Assembly (NCBI GenBank): GCA_015709315.1
Contig: JACCQI010000005.1
Span: 62,001 to 126,000, forward strand
Direction: 5' to 3'
Length of the DNA: 64,000 bases
Source: Desulfovibrionaceae bacterium
GTDB taxonomy: Bacteria > Desulfobacterota > Desulfovibrionia > Desulfovibrionales > Desulfovibrionaceae
Shown here: positions 1-9,178 of the stretch, one piece after another
How positions within the stretch are numbered: position 1 is the first letter of the stretch
How the letters are laid out: the number at the start of each line of letters is the position of its first letter
Notes under the pieces: model-generated
The model's database searches: none
What the model was told of the DNA's origin: nothing
Seen by the model: the letters and a program-made list of their open reading frames with translations, nothing else
Program-made: the position numbers and the translations under genes

Positions 1-211
1 CGCAGGGGCTGGATTCCGCCAGGCAGGCGCAGTCGTCGCACAGGCAGAGTTTCTCGCGCAGCTCGATGATGCACCGGCCCACGCAGCCCGCCTTTTCACG
101 GGGCATCTTGAGCAAAGTCAGGGCGATGCGTAGCGCGGACTTCGGGCCGATGCCCGGCAGGCCGGAGAGCTGTTCGACCACTTCCTTGAGCGGTCCGGGA
201 AGATTCGACAA
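1..211 (-). CDS. recR: Recombination protein RecR (partial, N-terminal 70 residues)
   Basis: RecR acts with RecO and RecF in gap repair. The visible part carries the RecR helix-hairpin-helix (SGLPGIGPKSALRIA) and the start of the Cys4 zinc finger (CLCDDC). The TOPRIM domain lies beyond the window edge. I place the start at a TTG at 211, because an in-frame stop lies just upstream and an AGGA ribosome site precedes the TTG by 6 nt. The order dnaX, ybaB, recR on one strand is the classic replication-repair cluster of many bacteria. Family call is secure; the TTG start is inferred. Confidence 0.88.
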   Translation of the reverse strand, partial: MSNLPGPLKEVVEQLSGLPGIGPKSALRIALTLLKMPREKAGCVGRCIIELREKLCLCDDCACLAESSPC

Positions 212-340
212 TTCAGATCCTCACAGCAAATTGTTCAAATGGATAAAAACGCGGGGCGCAAAAAGGAATTGGAACCGGGACACGCCACGGCGCGCAGGAA
301 CCGAAACCGTGCTCCGCCCCTGCGCCCCGCCACGGCCGGA

Positions 341-652
341 TCAGAACATGCCGGGAATGGACAGCCCGCCGGTCACGCCCTTCATGGCCTCTTCCATCAT
401 TTCCTTGGACTTCTTGATGGCCTCGTTGGCGGCGGTCATCACCAGGTCCTGAAGCATCTCCACATCGCCGGATTCCATGACGGACGGCTCGATGGACACC
501 TTGGTGATCTCCTGCGCGCCCGTGCAGGTCACCGTGACCATACCGCCGCCGCTGGTCGCCTCGATTTTCTTGGTCTTGAGCTCGTCCTGGGCCTGGGTCA
601 TCTTGCGCTGCATGATCTGCGCCTGGCGGATCATCTCGTTCATGCCTTTCAT
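341..652 (-). CDS. ybaB: YbaB/EbfC family nucleoid-associated protein
   Basis: A 103-residue protein of the usual YbaB length. It has the helical N-terminus rich in Met and Gln, the central beta segment (SGGGMVTVTCTGAQEI) and the C-terminal helix of the family. Known members are dimeric tweezer-like DNA-binding proteins. It lies 21 bp downstream of dnaX and upstream of recR. A GGAG ribosome site precedes the ATG; a second ATG three codons in (MNEMI) is also possible. Confidence 0.93.
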   Translation of the reverse strand: MKGMNEMIRQAQIMQRKMTQAQDELKTKKIEATSGGGMVTVTCTGAQEITKVSIEPSVMESGDVEMLQDLVMTAANEAIKKSKEMMEEAMKGVTGGLSIPGMF

Positions 653-673
653 TATGCTCTCCTGAAATGCTTG

Positions 674-2515
674 TTAGCGTTTTCTGGGTTCCACGGACAC
701 CAACTGGGCGTTGAACGAATCCATTATTCTGGTCACGCCGGGATGGTTCTCCGCCTCTTCCTGCAATTGCTTGTTCGATTTATGGACCGTGGCATTGCCT
801 TTTTCCACACGAACTTCAACCGCTGGGCCGAAATATTCTTTTGTCAATGAATCCAATGCAGTGAACGTCTGCTTGTCCGACAATTGCTCGCAGTGGATGC
901 GGGAGCGGCAGGTGATGACCAACCGGCTGCCCGTGCATTCGCCCTTTGTCAGGTGCAGCATGCTCACCTGAACGCCCGCCTTGCCGTTGCGCTCCTCCAC
1001 GAACCTGAGGAACCCGTCCCAGTCGCGCGGGCCGGAAGGCGCGGAAACAGGCGGTTCGGACATGGGCGTGGCATCCGAAGGAACAACGGGGTCGGGGTCC
1101 GGCGCGGGCGGGACCGGCGGCTCCGGCCGCGAAGCGGGCGCGGCGGGTTCACGCCGGGACGGCGAAACCGGCGGCGCGGCGGGCTGCGACGCGGGCGATG
1201 CGGACCGCCCCGGGGAAGTCTCCGTCCGCTCCGTCTGCCGTTGCGGCGCAGGCGGCGGGGAAACCTGCCGGGTCCGAGGCCCTGCGCCGCCCTGCCCCGG
1301 CATGGGGTCGGAAGTCGGGCCGGACGTTCTTCCCGTTGGTCCGCCCTGCCCTCCGGTCATGGGCTTTTGCGCGGGCGTGCCGCCCCGCGAAGGACGGGCC
1401 GAAACCGTCTCCAGATTGACCAGATCGGGCAGGCAGGTCAGGTTGAGCAGCAGCAGTTCCAGGGCCAGGGCCGGTTCCAGGCTGGTCATCACCTTGCGCT
1501 GGCCGTCGAGCGTCATCTGCCAGGAGGCATGGATGTGGGCGGGGTCGAACCGTCCGGCCCAGTCCATCCATGCGGCCGCCTCCTCGCCGGACAGGCCGAG
1601 CAGCGGCAGCGCGGATTCGCCCGCCTGCCTGAGCAAAAACATGTTGCGCCAGCAGTTGGTCAGCTCGCGCAGGAAGAACCCGAGATCCAGCCCCTGGTCG
1701 AGCACCTGGCGGAGCACTTGGCCCACGGCCACCAGGTCGCGGTCATGCATGGCCTCCATAAGGCCGAAAAAGACATCCTGGCCCGCCAGGCCGAGGAACC
1801 CGCGCACGTCCTCCTCCCGGAGCACGTCCTCGCCCATGGCCAGGGCCTGGCCGAGCAGGGACATGGAGTCGCGCACGCTGCCCGCGCCGCGCTTGGCGAT
1901 GATCTGGAGTGCGCCCGGTTCGTACTTGAGCGACTCGGCGTTCATGATCTTCTCCAGATGCGCCACCAGCTCGCCCTGGGGCAGCATCTTGAAGATGTAA
2001 TGCTGGCAGCGGCTGACGATGGTGGCAGGGAACTTGTGGTGCTCGGTGGTGGCCATGATGAAGGTGGCGCGCGGCGGCGGCTCCTCCAGGGTCTTGAGGA
2101 GCGCGTTGAACGCCTCCTTGGTCAGCATGTGGGCTTCGTCGATGATGAAGACCTTGTAACGGCATTCCACGGGCGCGTACCCGATGTCCTCCTTGAGCCT
2201 GCGGGCGTCGTCAATGCCCCGGTTGGACGCGCCGTCGATCTCGATGACGTCCACGGCCGCACCGGCGGTGATCTGCCTGCAATGGTCGCACTGGTTGCAC
2301 GGCTCGGCCGTGGGTGCGTTCACGCAGTTGAGCGCCTTGGCGAAGATGCGGGCGATGGTGGTCTTGCCCACGCCGCGCGTGCCGGAGAAAAGATAGGCGG
2401 GCGCAATCTTGTCCTGGGCCGCGGCCCTGGACAGGATCGACTTGATGGCCGCCTGGCCGGCCACGTCCGCAAACGTCTGCGGCCGATACTTGGCAGTGAG
2501 GTTGGATGTGCTCAT
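674..2515 (-). CDS. dnaX: DNA polymerase III subunit gamma/tau
   Basis: Clamp-loader ATPase of the replisome, 613 aa from the chosen start MSTSNLTAKYRP. Visible are Walker A (GTRGVGKT, about 45-52), the four-Cys zinc module (C64, C73, C76, C79), the DEAH Walker B (126-129) and the SRC sensor. A proline-rich linker at about 390-510 joins a C-terminal tau domain. The open frame extends 16 codons upstream, but family alignments start at the downstream ATG. I see no A-rich slippery run of the E. coli type, so only the tau form may be made. Confidence 0.95.
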   Translation of the reverse strand: MSTSNLTAKYRPQTFADVAGQAAIKSILSRAAAQDKIAPAYLFSGTRGVGKTTIARIFAKALNCVNAPTAEPCNQCDHCRQITAGAAVDVIEIDGASNRGIDDARRLKEDIGYAPVECRYKVFIIDEAHMLTKEAFNALLKTLEEPPPRATFIMATTEHHKFPATIVSRCQHYIFKMLPQGELVAHLEKIMNAESLKYEPGALQIIAKRGAGSVRDSMSLLGQALAMGEDVLREEDVRGFLGLAGQDVFFGLMEAMHDRDLVAVGQVLRQVLDQGLDLGFFLRELTNCWRNMFLLRQAGESALPLLGLSGEEAAAWMDWAGRFDPAHIHASWQMTLDGQRKVMTSLEPALALELLLLNLTCLPDLVNLETVSARPSRGGTPAQKPMTGGQGGPTGRTSGPTSDPMPGQGGAGPRTRQVSPPPAPQRQTERTETSPGRSASPASQPAAPPVSPSRREPAAPASRPEPPVPPAPDPDPVVPSDATPMSEPPVSAPSGPRDWDGFLRFVEERNGKAGVQVSMLHLTKGECTGSRLVITCRSRIHCEQLSDKQTFTALDSLTKEYFGPAVEVRVEKGNATVHKSNKQLQEEAENHPGVTRIMDSFNAQLVSVEPRKR

Positions 2516-2568
2516 GGGCTTGCCTGGTCTTGGGGCGCGGAAGCCGTATTTGACTGAAAACACGACAG

Positions 2569-2607
2569 AAAAACGGGGAAACCCGACCTTCCGCGCCGGA
2601 TTTCCCC
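2569..2607 (-). terminator. Rho-independent terminator after ilvE
   Basis: Reading the minus strand, GGGGAAA (2607-2601) pairs with TTTCCCC (2581-2575) around a GC-rich loop that can itself fold, followed by G and five Ts. It separates ilvE from dnaX, so the two are probably not one operon. Confidence 0.7.
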
Positions 2608-2652
2608 ATTACTACCAGATGATGCTTCGATTTTCTAGACTTTCTATCAAGA

Positions 2653-3579
2653 CTATTTCACGGAATAGCGGTGCAGCCAGCTCTCGTAGTCCGGGTTCTC
2701 GCCCTTGACGATCTTGAAGAATTCGGACTGAAGCAGCTTGGCCACCGGGCCCGCCTTGCCGTCGCCGATCTGTCGGCGGTCCACCGTGCTGATGGGCGTC
2801 AGCTCGGCCGCCGTGCCGGTGAAGAAGACCTCGTCGGCGCAGTAAAGCATGTCGCGGGTGATGGGTTCCTCGCGCACCTCGTAGCCGAGGTCGCCCGCCA
2901 GGGAGATGATGGAATCGCGGGTAAGACCGCCGAGCACGCCGTCCTGGTGCGGGGTGAGGATGACGTCACGGCTGACCATGAAGATGTTCTCGCCCGAGCC
3001 TTCGGACACATGGCCCGTGGTGTCGAGCAGGACGGCCTCGTCATAGCCGTCGGCCACGGCCTCGGTCTTGGCCAGCACGGAGTTGACGTAGTTGCCGCAC
3101 GCCTTGGCCTTGGTCATCATCACATTGACATGATGGCGGTTGAAGGTGGAACACTTGACGTTGATGCCCTTCTCCAGGGCCTCTTCGCCCAGGTACGCGC
3201 CCCAGGGCCAGCAGGCGATGATGGTCTGAATGGGGTTGTCGCCGGGATGCACGCCCATGGCGCCCTCGCCGATGAAGACCAGCGGCCGGACATAGGCCCC
3301 GGCCAGGTTGTTGCGCTTCAGCGTTTCCACGGTGGCCGCAGTCAGCTCCTCGGCGGAGTACGGAACGGTGATGCCCAGAATCTTGGCGGAATTCACCAGG
3401 CGGACCATGTGTTCCTCCAGCCGGAATACCTCGGAGGAGCCATCGGCGCACTCATAGGCGCGAATGCCTTCGAATACGCCCGCACCGTAATGCAGTGTGT
3501 GGGTCAGGACATGGACATTCGCCTCGTCCCAGGGAACTTGTTCGCCGTTGAACCAGATGGTTTCGGATTTCTGGACCAT
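2653..3579 (-). CDS. ilvE: Branched-chain amino acid aminotransferase
   Basis: Class IV PLP aminotransferase (308 aa) that transfers the amino group between glutamate and the keto acids of Leu, Ile and Val. It has the N-terminal [13 protein letters not shown] signature, the PLP lysine in [10 protein letters not shown] (about K159), and the conserved [10 protein letters not shown] and [11 protein letters not shown] segments. A strong AAGGAG site lies 8 nt before the ATG. It diverges from the aminotransferase-hom cluster across a 223-bp gap, so both sides hold amino acid biosynthesis genes. Confidence 0.95.
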   Translation of the reverse strand: MVQKSETIWFNGEQVPWDEANVHVLTHTLHYGAGVFEGIRAYECADGSSEVFRLEEHMVRLVNSAKILGITVPYSAEELTAATVETLKRNNLAGAYVRPLVFIGEGAMGVHPGDNPIQTIIACWPWGAYLGEEALEKGINVKCSTFNRHHVNVMMTKAKACGNYVNSVLAKTEAVADGYDEAVLLDTTGHVSEGSGENIFMVSRDVILTPHQDGVLGGLTRDSIISLAGDLGYEVREEPITRDMLYCADEVFFTGTAAELTPISTVDRRQIGDGKAGPVAKLLQSEFFKIVKGENPDYESWLHRYSVK

Positions 3580-3728
3580 GGATGATCTCCTTATAAAATT
3601 TCGGCCTCCGGCCGCACAATGATAGACCGGGAAAGAGGGACGCTAAAAAAAAGTCCCCATGAGGTCAAGACCTACCGGCAAATCCCATGGCCCGCTTTGC
3701 TCGGCGTACATTTTGGCCGAATTTCATT

Positions 3729-3757
3729 TTGACAGCGCACACCGCGCAGAGTAAGCA
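3729..3757 (+). promoter_or_regulatory. Putative promoter for the alaC-hom-apgM cluster
   Basis: A perfect TTGACA (3729-3734) is followed after 17 nt by TAAGCA (3752-3757), a weak -10. It is the best sigma-70-like match in the gap between ilvE and the rightward genes. No attenuator or riboswitch was recognised in this gap. Confidence 0.32.
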
Positions 3758-3802
3758 AATTTGATTGTACCGTTTTCATATTCATTGAGGAGAATTACCG
3801 CC

Positions 3803-5014
3803 ATGTCCAAGTTTGCGAGAGTCGATCGACTGCCTCCCTATGTTTTCGCCCAGGTCAATGAACTCAAGATGAAGATGCGCCACGCGGGCGCGGACATCAT
3901 CGACCTGGGCATGGGCAATCCCGATGTGCCCACACCCAAGCCCATTCTCGACAAGCTGACCGAGGCGGCATACAAGACCGGCAACTCCAAGTACTCGGCA
4001 TCCAAGGGAATCAAGGGCCTTCGCAAGGCCATCTGCGATTGGTATTTCCGCCGTTACGACGTTTCGCTGGACCGCAACCAGGAAGTCTGCGTCACCATGG
4101 GCGCCAAGGAAGGACTGGCCCACCTGGCCCTGGCCATGCTCACGCCCGGCGACGTGGTGCTCGCCCCGGACCCGGCCTACCCCATTCATCCGTACGCCTC
4201 CATCATCGCGGGCGCGGACGTGCGCCGCGTGCCCATCGGCCCCGGCCAGGACTTCTTCGAGAACCTGGAAACCGCGGTCAAGCACACGTGGCCCAAGCCC
4301 AAGCTCCTGATAATCAACTTCCCGCACAACCCGACCACCCAGTGCATCGACCTGGCCTTCTTCCAGCGCATTGTGGATTTCGCCAAGGAGCATGACCTGT
4401 ATGTGGTTCACGACCTGGCGTACGCGGACTTCGTGTTCGACGGCTACCAGGCTCCGAGCTTCCTCCAGGCCGAAGGGGCCAAGGATGTGGGCGTGGAATT
4501 CTTCTCCATGACCAAGAGCTACTCCATGGCCGGCATGCGCGTGGGCTACTGCGCGGGCAACCCGGAAATGGTCCAGGCCCTGACCCGCATCAAGTCCTAC
4601 CTCGACTACGGCATCTACCAGCCCATCCAGATCGCGGCCGCATGCGCCCTGAACGGCGACCTGGACCCGGAGCCGAAGTTCACCAAGGAAGACATGGACC
4701 AGGCGGTCAAGGACATCATGGCCGTCTACCAGGACCGCCGGGACGCCCTGTGCGAGGGATTGAACCGCATCGGCTGGGAAGTGACCCCACCCAAGGCGAC
4801 CATGTTCCTGTGGGCCGCCATCCCCGAGGAATTCAAGCACATGGGAAGCGTCGAATTCTCCAAGATGCTCCTGCAGGAAGCGGAGGTCGCGGTCTCGCCG
4901 GGCCTTGGCTTCGGCCAATACGGCGACGACCACGTTCGCTTCAGCTTTGTCGAAAATCGCCACCGCACCAACCAGGCTGTCCGTAACCTGCGAAAGTTCT
5001 TTGCCAAAGGATAA
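3803..5014 (+). CDS. Class I/II aminotransferase, AlaC/AspC-like
   Basis: PLP-dependent fold-type I aminotransferase of 403 aa. It shows the N-terminal [11 protein letters not shown] substrate-loop motif, NFPHNPTT, and the PLP lysine in [10 protein letters not shown] (K238). It most resembles the AlaC group of glutamate-pyruvate transaminases; related proteins are annotated as aspartate or LL-diaminopimelate aminotransferase. The start was chosen at the ATG preceded by GAGGAG; an upstream in-frame ATG at 3761 has no such site. It is 3 nt from hom, so an aspartate-family role is likely; exact substrate unproven. Confidence 0.88.
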   Translation: MSKFARVDRLPPYVFAQVNELKMKMRHAGADIIDLGMGNPDVPTPKPILDKLTEAAYKTGNSKYSASKGIKGLRKAICDWYFRRYDVSLDRNQEVCVTMGAKEGLAHLALAMLTPGDVVLAPDPAYPIHPYASIIAGADVRRVPIGPGQDFFENLETAVKHTWPKPKLLIINFPHNPTTQCIDLAFFQRIVDFAKEHDLYVVHDLAYADFVFDGYQAPSFLQAEGAKDVGVEFFSMTKSYSMAGMRVGYCAGNPEMVQALTRIKSYLDYGIYQPIQIAAACALNGDLDPEPKFTKEDMDQAVKDIMAVYQDRRDALCEGLNRIGWEVTPPKATMFLWAAIPEEFKHMGSVEFSKMLLQEAEVAVSPGLGFGQYGDDHVRFSFVENRHRTNQAVRNLRKFFAKG

Positions 5015-5017
5015 TAT

Positions 5018-6310
5018 ATGGATGTCATCAAACTCGGCCTCGGCGGTTTCGGCACGGTCGGCTCCGGCCTGGCGAAAATCCTGGATGCCAACGCCGGGCG
5101 CATTGAGAAGCGGCTCGGCAAACGCATAAAAATCACGAAGGTCCTGGTCCGCGATCCGAGCAAAAAGCGGGCCTTCGACCTCGGCCCGGACGTCGCCTTC
5201 ACCACCGATCCCAAGGAACTGATCGAGGGCGTGGACATCGTGGTCGAACTCATGGGCGGCCTGGACACGGCCAGACAGCTCATCCTCGACGCCTTTGCCC
5301 ATGGCAAACACGTGGTCACGGCCAACAAGCACCTGCTGGCCGAGCACGGCCTGGAACTGTTCGAGGCCGCCGCAGAAAATAACGTCGGCCTCATGTTCGA
5401 GGCGAGCTGCGCGGGCGGCATTCCCATCGTCCAGACCCTCAAGGAAAGCCTGGCCGGGGACGAGATCGTCAAGATGCTCGGCATCATGAACGGCACGGCC
5501 AACTACATCCTGTCCGAAATGACCACCAAGGGCATGGACTTCGCATCCGCCCTGGCCGACGCCCAGGACCTGGGCTACGCCGAGGCGGACCCGACATTCG
5601 ACATCGAGGGGCTGGACACGGCCCACAAGCTGTGCGTGCTCATCCGCATGGCCTACGGCATGGACTATCCCCTGGCCGACATCCCCATCCAGGGCATCAC
5701 CGGCGTGACGCCCATGGACATCGAATACGCCCGCGAATTCGGCTACCGCGTCAAGCTCCTGGCCCACGTCCAGGAGGTGGACGGCGCGCTGGAGGCGGGC
5801 GTGCATCCCGCCCTGGTGCCCTACACCTACCTGCTGGCCCGTGTGGGCGGCAATTACAACGCCGTGCGCCTGGAAGGCAACGCGGTCGGCTCGATCATGC
5901 TCCACGGCCAGGGCGCGGGCGACCTGCCCACGGGCAGCGCCGTGCTGGCGGACATCATGAACCTGGCCCGCAAGGTGGAAGACGGCTGCGTACGGCCGGA
6001 CAACACCGGCTTCGGCAACCGGCCCATGGCCAAGGCCAGGGTCCTGCCCCCGGAGGAAGCGGAGTCCAAGTACTATTTCCGGTTCACCGTGTCCGACCGC
6101 ACGGGCGTCATGGCCACCATCACCAAGTCCATGGCCGACCACGGCGTGTCCATCGCCCAGGCGGTGCAGAAGGGAGAGGCCGGTGCCGAAGGCGTGCCCC
6201 TGGTCATCATCTCCCACGAGACCCCGGCCAAAGCGGCGGAGGCCATGATCGCCGAAGTGGACGCCATGGACTTCAGCGTGGAGCCGTGCGTCAAATTCCG
6301 AATCCTCTAG
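5018..6310 (+). CDS. hom: Homoserine dehydrogenase
   Basis: Reduces aspartate semialdehyde to homoserine for threonine and methionine. The protein (430 aa) has the NAD(P)-binding GLGGFGTVGSG at its N-terminus, the signature GIMNGTANYILSEM, and DLGYAEADPTFDIEG in the catalytic domain. A C-terminal ACT domain (about 350-430) fits feedback control by threonine. An AAGG site precedes the ATG. It starts 3 nt after the aminotransferase and is followed 13 nt later by the ApgM-family gene. Confidence 0.96.
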   Translation: MDVIKLGLGGFGTVGSGLAKILDANAGRIEKRLGKRIKITKVLVRDPSKKRAFDLGPDVAFTTDPKELIEGVDIVVELMGGLDTARQLILDAFAHGKHVVTANKHLLAEHGLELFEAAAENNVGLMFEASCAGGIPIVQTLKESLAGDEIVKMLGIMNGTANYILSEMTTKGMDFASALADAQDLGYAEADPTFDIEGLDTAHKLCVLIRMAYGMDYPLADIPIQGITGVTPMDIEYAREFGYRVKLLAHVQEVDGALEAGVHPALVPYTYLLARVGGNYNAVRLEGNAVGSIMLHGQGAGDLPTGSAVLADIMNLARKVEDGCVRPDNTGFGNRPMAKARVLPPEEAESKYYFRFTVSDRTGVMATITKSMADHGVSIAQAVQKGEAGAEGVPLVIISHETPAKAAEAMIAEVDAMDFSVEPCVKFRIL

Positions 6311-6323
6311 CCTTTTACGATAT

Positions 6324-7523
6324 ATGAAACTTCTCTATCTCATCGCCGACGGCATGGGCGACTGGCCCCTCGACGAACTGGGCGGCAAAACCCCCATGGA
6401 AGCCGCACACACGCCCAACATGGACGAACTGGCCAAAACCGGCGTGGTGGGCCGCGCGCAGACCGTGCCCGAAGGCATGGCACCGGGTTCCGACGTGGCC
6501 AACATGGCCCTGCTCGGCTTCGACCCGGCCGAATACCACACCGGACGCGGCCCCATCGAAGCGGCGGCGCAGGGACTCGACCTGAACCCCGACGACCTCG
6601 TCTGGCGGCTCAACCTGGTCACGGTCTCCAAGCTGACCATCGACGGCCACATGCGCGACTACTCGTCCGGCCACATCGCCACCGAGGTCTCCGCGCCCAT
6701 CGTCAACGCCCTGCAGGAAAAGCTCGGCAACGACATGTATACCTTTTATCCGGGTGTGCAGTACCGCCACCTGCTGGTCCAGCACGGCGGCGCGCTGACC
6801 GACGACGCGCACCTCCTGGTCAGCCCGCCCCACGACATCACGGACAAGCCCATCAAGCCGGACCTGCGCGCCTTTTCCAAAAGCCCGTTTCTGTGGGACC
6901 TCGTCTTCGAGGCCAAGGAAGTGCTGGACGACCGCCGGATTAATCCGTCGCGGGCCAACACCATCTGGCCCTGGGGCCAGGGCCGTCCGCTCATCCTCCC
7001 GGACTTCAAGGAAAAATTCGGCCTCGAAGGCGCGGTCATTTCCGCCGTGGACCTGATAAAGGGACTCGGCAACGCCTCGAACATGGCCGTCATCGACGTC
7101 GAGGGAGCCACCGGCCTGCTGGACACCAACTACCAGGGCAAGGTGGACGCGGCGCTCTCGTTCCTTGAAGACAACGACTTCGTGTTCGTCCACCTGGAAG
7201 GCCCGGACGAGTGCGGCCACGGCGGAGTCGCGGCCGACAAGGTCGAGGCCGTCAGCCGGTTCGATGCCCAGGTGGTCGGCCCCCTGCGCGAGGCCCTCAA
7301 GGGCCGGGAGACCGCCTGGATCGTCACCTGCGACCATTTCACGCCCATTGCCGAGCGCACCCACACCCGCGACGCGGTGCCGTTCATCCTCAACGGGCCG
7401 GGCTGCGAGCCTTCCGGCATAAGCTCCTTCAGCGAACGGACCGCCGACGCCACGGGCCTGAAGCTGGACAAGGGCCACGAACTGCTTGCCTTTGCCCTGC
7501 AAAAATTCGGGATGAAGCAATGA
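6324..7523 (+). CDS. ApgM-family phosphoglycerate mutase / proposed homoserine kinase
   Basis: An alkaline-phosphatase-superfamily protein of 399 aa. The metal and phosphoserine site is seen in LIADGMGDWP, GSDVANMALLGFDP and TGRGPIEAAA, with further metal ligands in HLEGPDECGHGG and CDHFTP. The family is annotated as cofactor-independent phosphoglycerate mutase. The branch beside hom was proposed (TIGR02535) to be a homoserine kinase in genomes lacking ThrB. Tight linkage to hom supports that role here, but sequence alone cannot decide. Its stop overlaps the next start as ATGA. Confidence 0.8.
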   Translation: MKLLYLIADGMGDWPLDELGGKTPMEAAHTPNMDELAKTGVVGRAQTVPEGMAPGSDVANMALLGFDPAEYHTGRGPIEAAAQGLDLNPDDLVWRLNLVTVSKLTIDGHMRDYSSGHIATEVSAPIVNALQEKLGNDMYTFYPGVQYRHLLVQHGGALTDDAHLLVSPPHDITDKPIKPDLRAFSKSPFLWDLVFEAKEVLDDRRINPSRANTIWPWGQGRPLILPDFKEKFGLEGAVISAVDLIKGLGNASNMAVIDVEGATGLLDTNYQGKVDAALSFLEDNDFVFVHLEGPDECGHGGVAADKVEAVSRFDAQVVGPLREALKGRETAWIVTCDHFTPIAERTHTRDAVPFILNGPGCEPSGISSFSERTADATGLKLDKGHELLAFALQKFGMKQ

Positions 7524-7936
7524 CCCCCAACAAGAATTTCCCCACCCCGGACTGCTGGTATCCGCACTTCATCTCCTATGGCGAAACCGATGCCATGGGC
7601 GTTGTCTACCATGCCGAGTACCTGCATCTCTTTGAGCGCGCCCGATCCAAGTTCATCCGCGATTCCGGCATGAGCTACCGCGAGGCCGAGGAACGCGGCA
7701 TCATGCTCCCGGTGCGCGAGGCGAACTGCCGCTACCGCGTCCCCATCCGCTACGACCAGGAAATCCTGGTCCATTGCGCCATCGAGAAATGGGGCCGCGC
7801 CTCCGTGGATTTCATCTACGAGATCTGGGACAAGGACAAGTCCGTCCTCCACGCCACGGGCCGCACCGGCCACGCCTGCACCGACAGGTCGGGCAAGCCG
7901 GTCCGCGTCCCTGACTGGCTTAAAGAAATGTTTTGA
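7520..7936 (+). CDS. YbgC/4HBT-type acyl-CoA thioesterase
   Basis: A hotdog-fold thioesterase of 138 aa, carrying the family motif ETDAMGVVYHAEYL near the N-terminus with the catalytic Asp. The start overlaps the apgM stop (ATGA), so it is translationally coupled. YbgC genes usually begin tol-pal operons, but here the tol-pal genes lie 14 kb away. Substrate is unknown; short-chain acyl-CoA or acyl-ACP is usual for the family. Confidence 0.88.
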   Translation: MTPNKNFPTPDCWYPHFISYGETDAMGVVYHAEYLHLFERARSKFIRDSGMSYREAEERGIMLPVREANCRYRVPIRYDQEILVHCAIEKWGRASVDFIYEIWDKDKSVLHATGRTGHACTDRSGKPVRVPDWLKEMF

Positions 7937-8023
7937 CATCGCCTTGATTTTCACCCATTCCTTTCTTGCACACCATATTCAAACAACTGTTTACATCTCC
8001 GAATCACCAGGCAGATTTCTTCC

Positions 8024-8809
8024 ATGCGTATTGACGTACACGCTCACGCGTTTCATCCCAAGATCGCCCACAAGGTAATCGTCCAGCTTGAAGGCCACTA
8101 CGGCATCCATCCCGTGGGCACCGGCAAGGCCGACGACCTCATCAGCCGACTGGACAAGGCCGGACTGGACAAGGCCGTGGTCCTGACCGCCGCTACCTCC
8201 CCGGACCAAGTGGTCCCGGCCAACAACTGGGCCATCGGCCTCAAGAAATCCGAACCCCGCTTCATCCCCTTCGGCACCGTCCATCCCGACTACGAGCACA
8301 TCGAGGAGGAACTGGACCGGCTGGAGGAGAACGGCATCAAGGGCCTTAAATTTCACCCGGATTTCCAGGGCTACCGCATGGACGACGAATCGCTTTATCA
8401 GGTCATGGAAATGATCGGCGATCGGTTCGTGTGCATGTTCCACGTGGGCGACACCCTGCCCCCCGACCGGAACCCGTCCTGCCCGAAAAAGATGGCCGCC
8501 CTCCGCAAGGCGTTTCCCGGCCCGGTCATGATCGCGGCCCACATGGGCGGCTACAGGCACTGGGAATACGTCCGGGAAAACCTGTCCGGCACCGATGTGT
8601 ACGTGGATTGCTCCAGCGTCATGGATTTCCTCGACGACGGCCAGCTCACCCGGCTGTTCAAGTCGTACGACCGCGAGCACATCCTGTTCGGCTCCGATTA
8701 CCCGCTCTACGACGCCGACTCCGAGATCAGAACCGTCACCCGCCGACTGGGCCTGACCCAAAGCCAAGTTGACGGCCTTCTCAGCCGGGCCGGAGAGCTT
8801 TTGTCCTAG
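8024..8809 (+). CDS. Amidohydrolase family protein (TIM-barrel metal hydrolase)
   Basis: A 261-residue amidohydrolase-2 type protein. Metal ligands are seen in IDVHAHAF (N-terminal HxH), LKFHPDFQG, AAHMGG and the final GSDYPLYD aspartate. Family members decarboxylate or hydrolyse small ring compounds or amides. Nothing nearby points to a substrate. It has its own 87-bp upstream gap, and the ribosome site is weak. Confidence 0.82.
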   Translation: MRIDVHAHAFHPKIAHKVIVQLEGHYGIHPVGTGKADDLISRLDKAGLDKAVVLTAATSPDQVVPANNWAIGLKKSEPRFIPFGTVHPDYEHIEEELDRLEENGIKGLKFHPDFQGYRMDDESLYQVMEMIGDRFVCMFHVGDTLPPDRNPSCPKKMAALRKAFPGPVMIAAHMGGYRHWEYVRENLSGTDVYVDCSSVMDFLDDGQLTRLFKSYDREHILFGSDYPLYDADSEIRTVTRRLGLTQSQVDGLLSRAGELLS

Positions 8810-8899
8810 TTCCGGCAAATCGCCATTTCGCTATTGATCAAAACGGGAATCCGACGATATGGTGTATCGCAACTTGCAACCATTCACCCGGGACATGCC

Positions 8900-9121
8900 A
8901 TGCGCCGACTGTTTTTCCTGACCGCACTGATGCTGCTGACCGCCCTGCCCGCAGGCTGCAGCGCCAAAACCTATACGATCAAGACCAACACGGGCCATGA
9001 ATACGTGGCTGACGGTCCGCCCAAGTACGATGTGGAGTCGGCCACCTATACCTTCACCGATCAGACGGGCAGCGAGATCGTCATCGACAAGGACGATATC
9101 CGCACCATCAAGGAGCAATGA
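8900..9121 (+). CDS. YgdI/YgdR (DUF903)-type small lipoprotein
   Basis: A 73-residue lipoprotein. Its signal peptide ends in a lipobox (PAGC), and the short SH3-like beta domain shows the DGPPKYDVESATYTF and VIDKDDIRTIKE pattern typical of YgdR. The start at 8900 gives a clean signal peptide; an in-frame ATG at 8834 would add a non-signal extension. The stop codon runs straight into a strong terminator. Confidence 0.85.
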   Translation: MRRLFFLTALMLLTALPAGCSAKTYTIKTNTGHEYVADGPPKYDVESATYTFTDQTGSEIVIDKDDIRTIKEQ

Positions 9122-9159
9122 AAAAAGCCTCCCCGCGCCGAGCACGGGGAGGCTTTTTT
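9121..9159. terminator. Bidirectional rho-independent terminator
   Basis: A perfect 15-bp stem (9121-9135 with 9145-9159) has A6 on the left and T6 on the right around a 9-nt loop. It can end both the rightward lipoprotein transcript and the leftward amino acid transporter operon. Confidence 0.92.
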
Positions 9160-9178
9160 CATTGCTTCTTTCGGATGC

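Noticed and set aside
674-2515. Programmed frameshift producing a gamma subunit from dnaX
   Set aside because: No run of six or more As was found in the coding strand near the domain III-IV junction.
3782-6217. An 811-codon minus-strand open frame
   Set aside because: It is antisense to the aminotransferase and hom genes, which carry clear catalytic motifs. His/Val/Asp-rich shadow composition.
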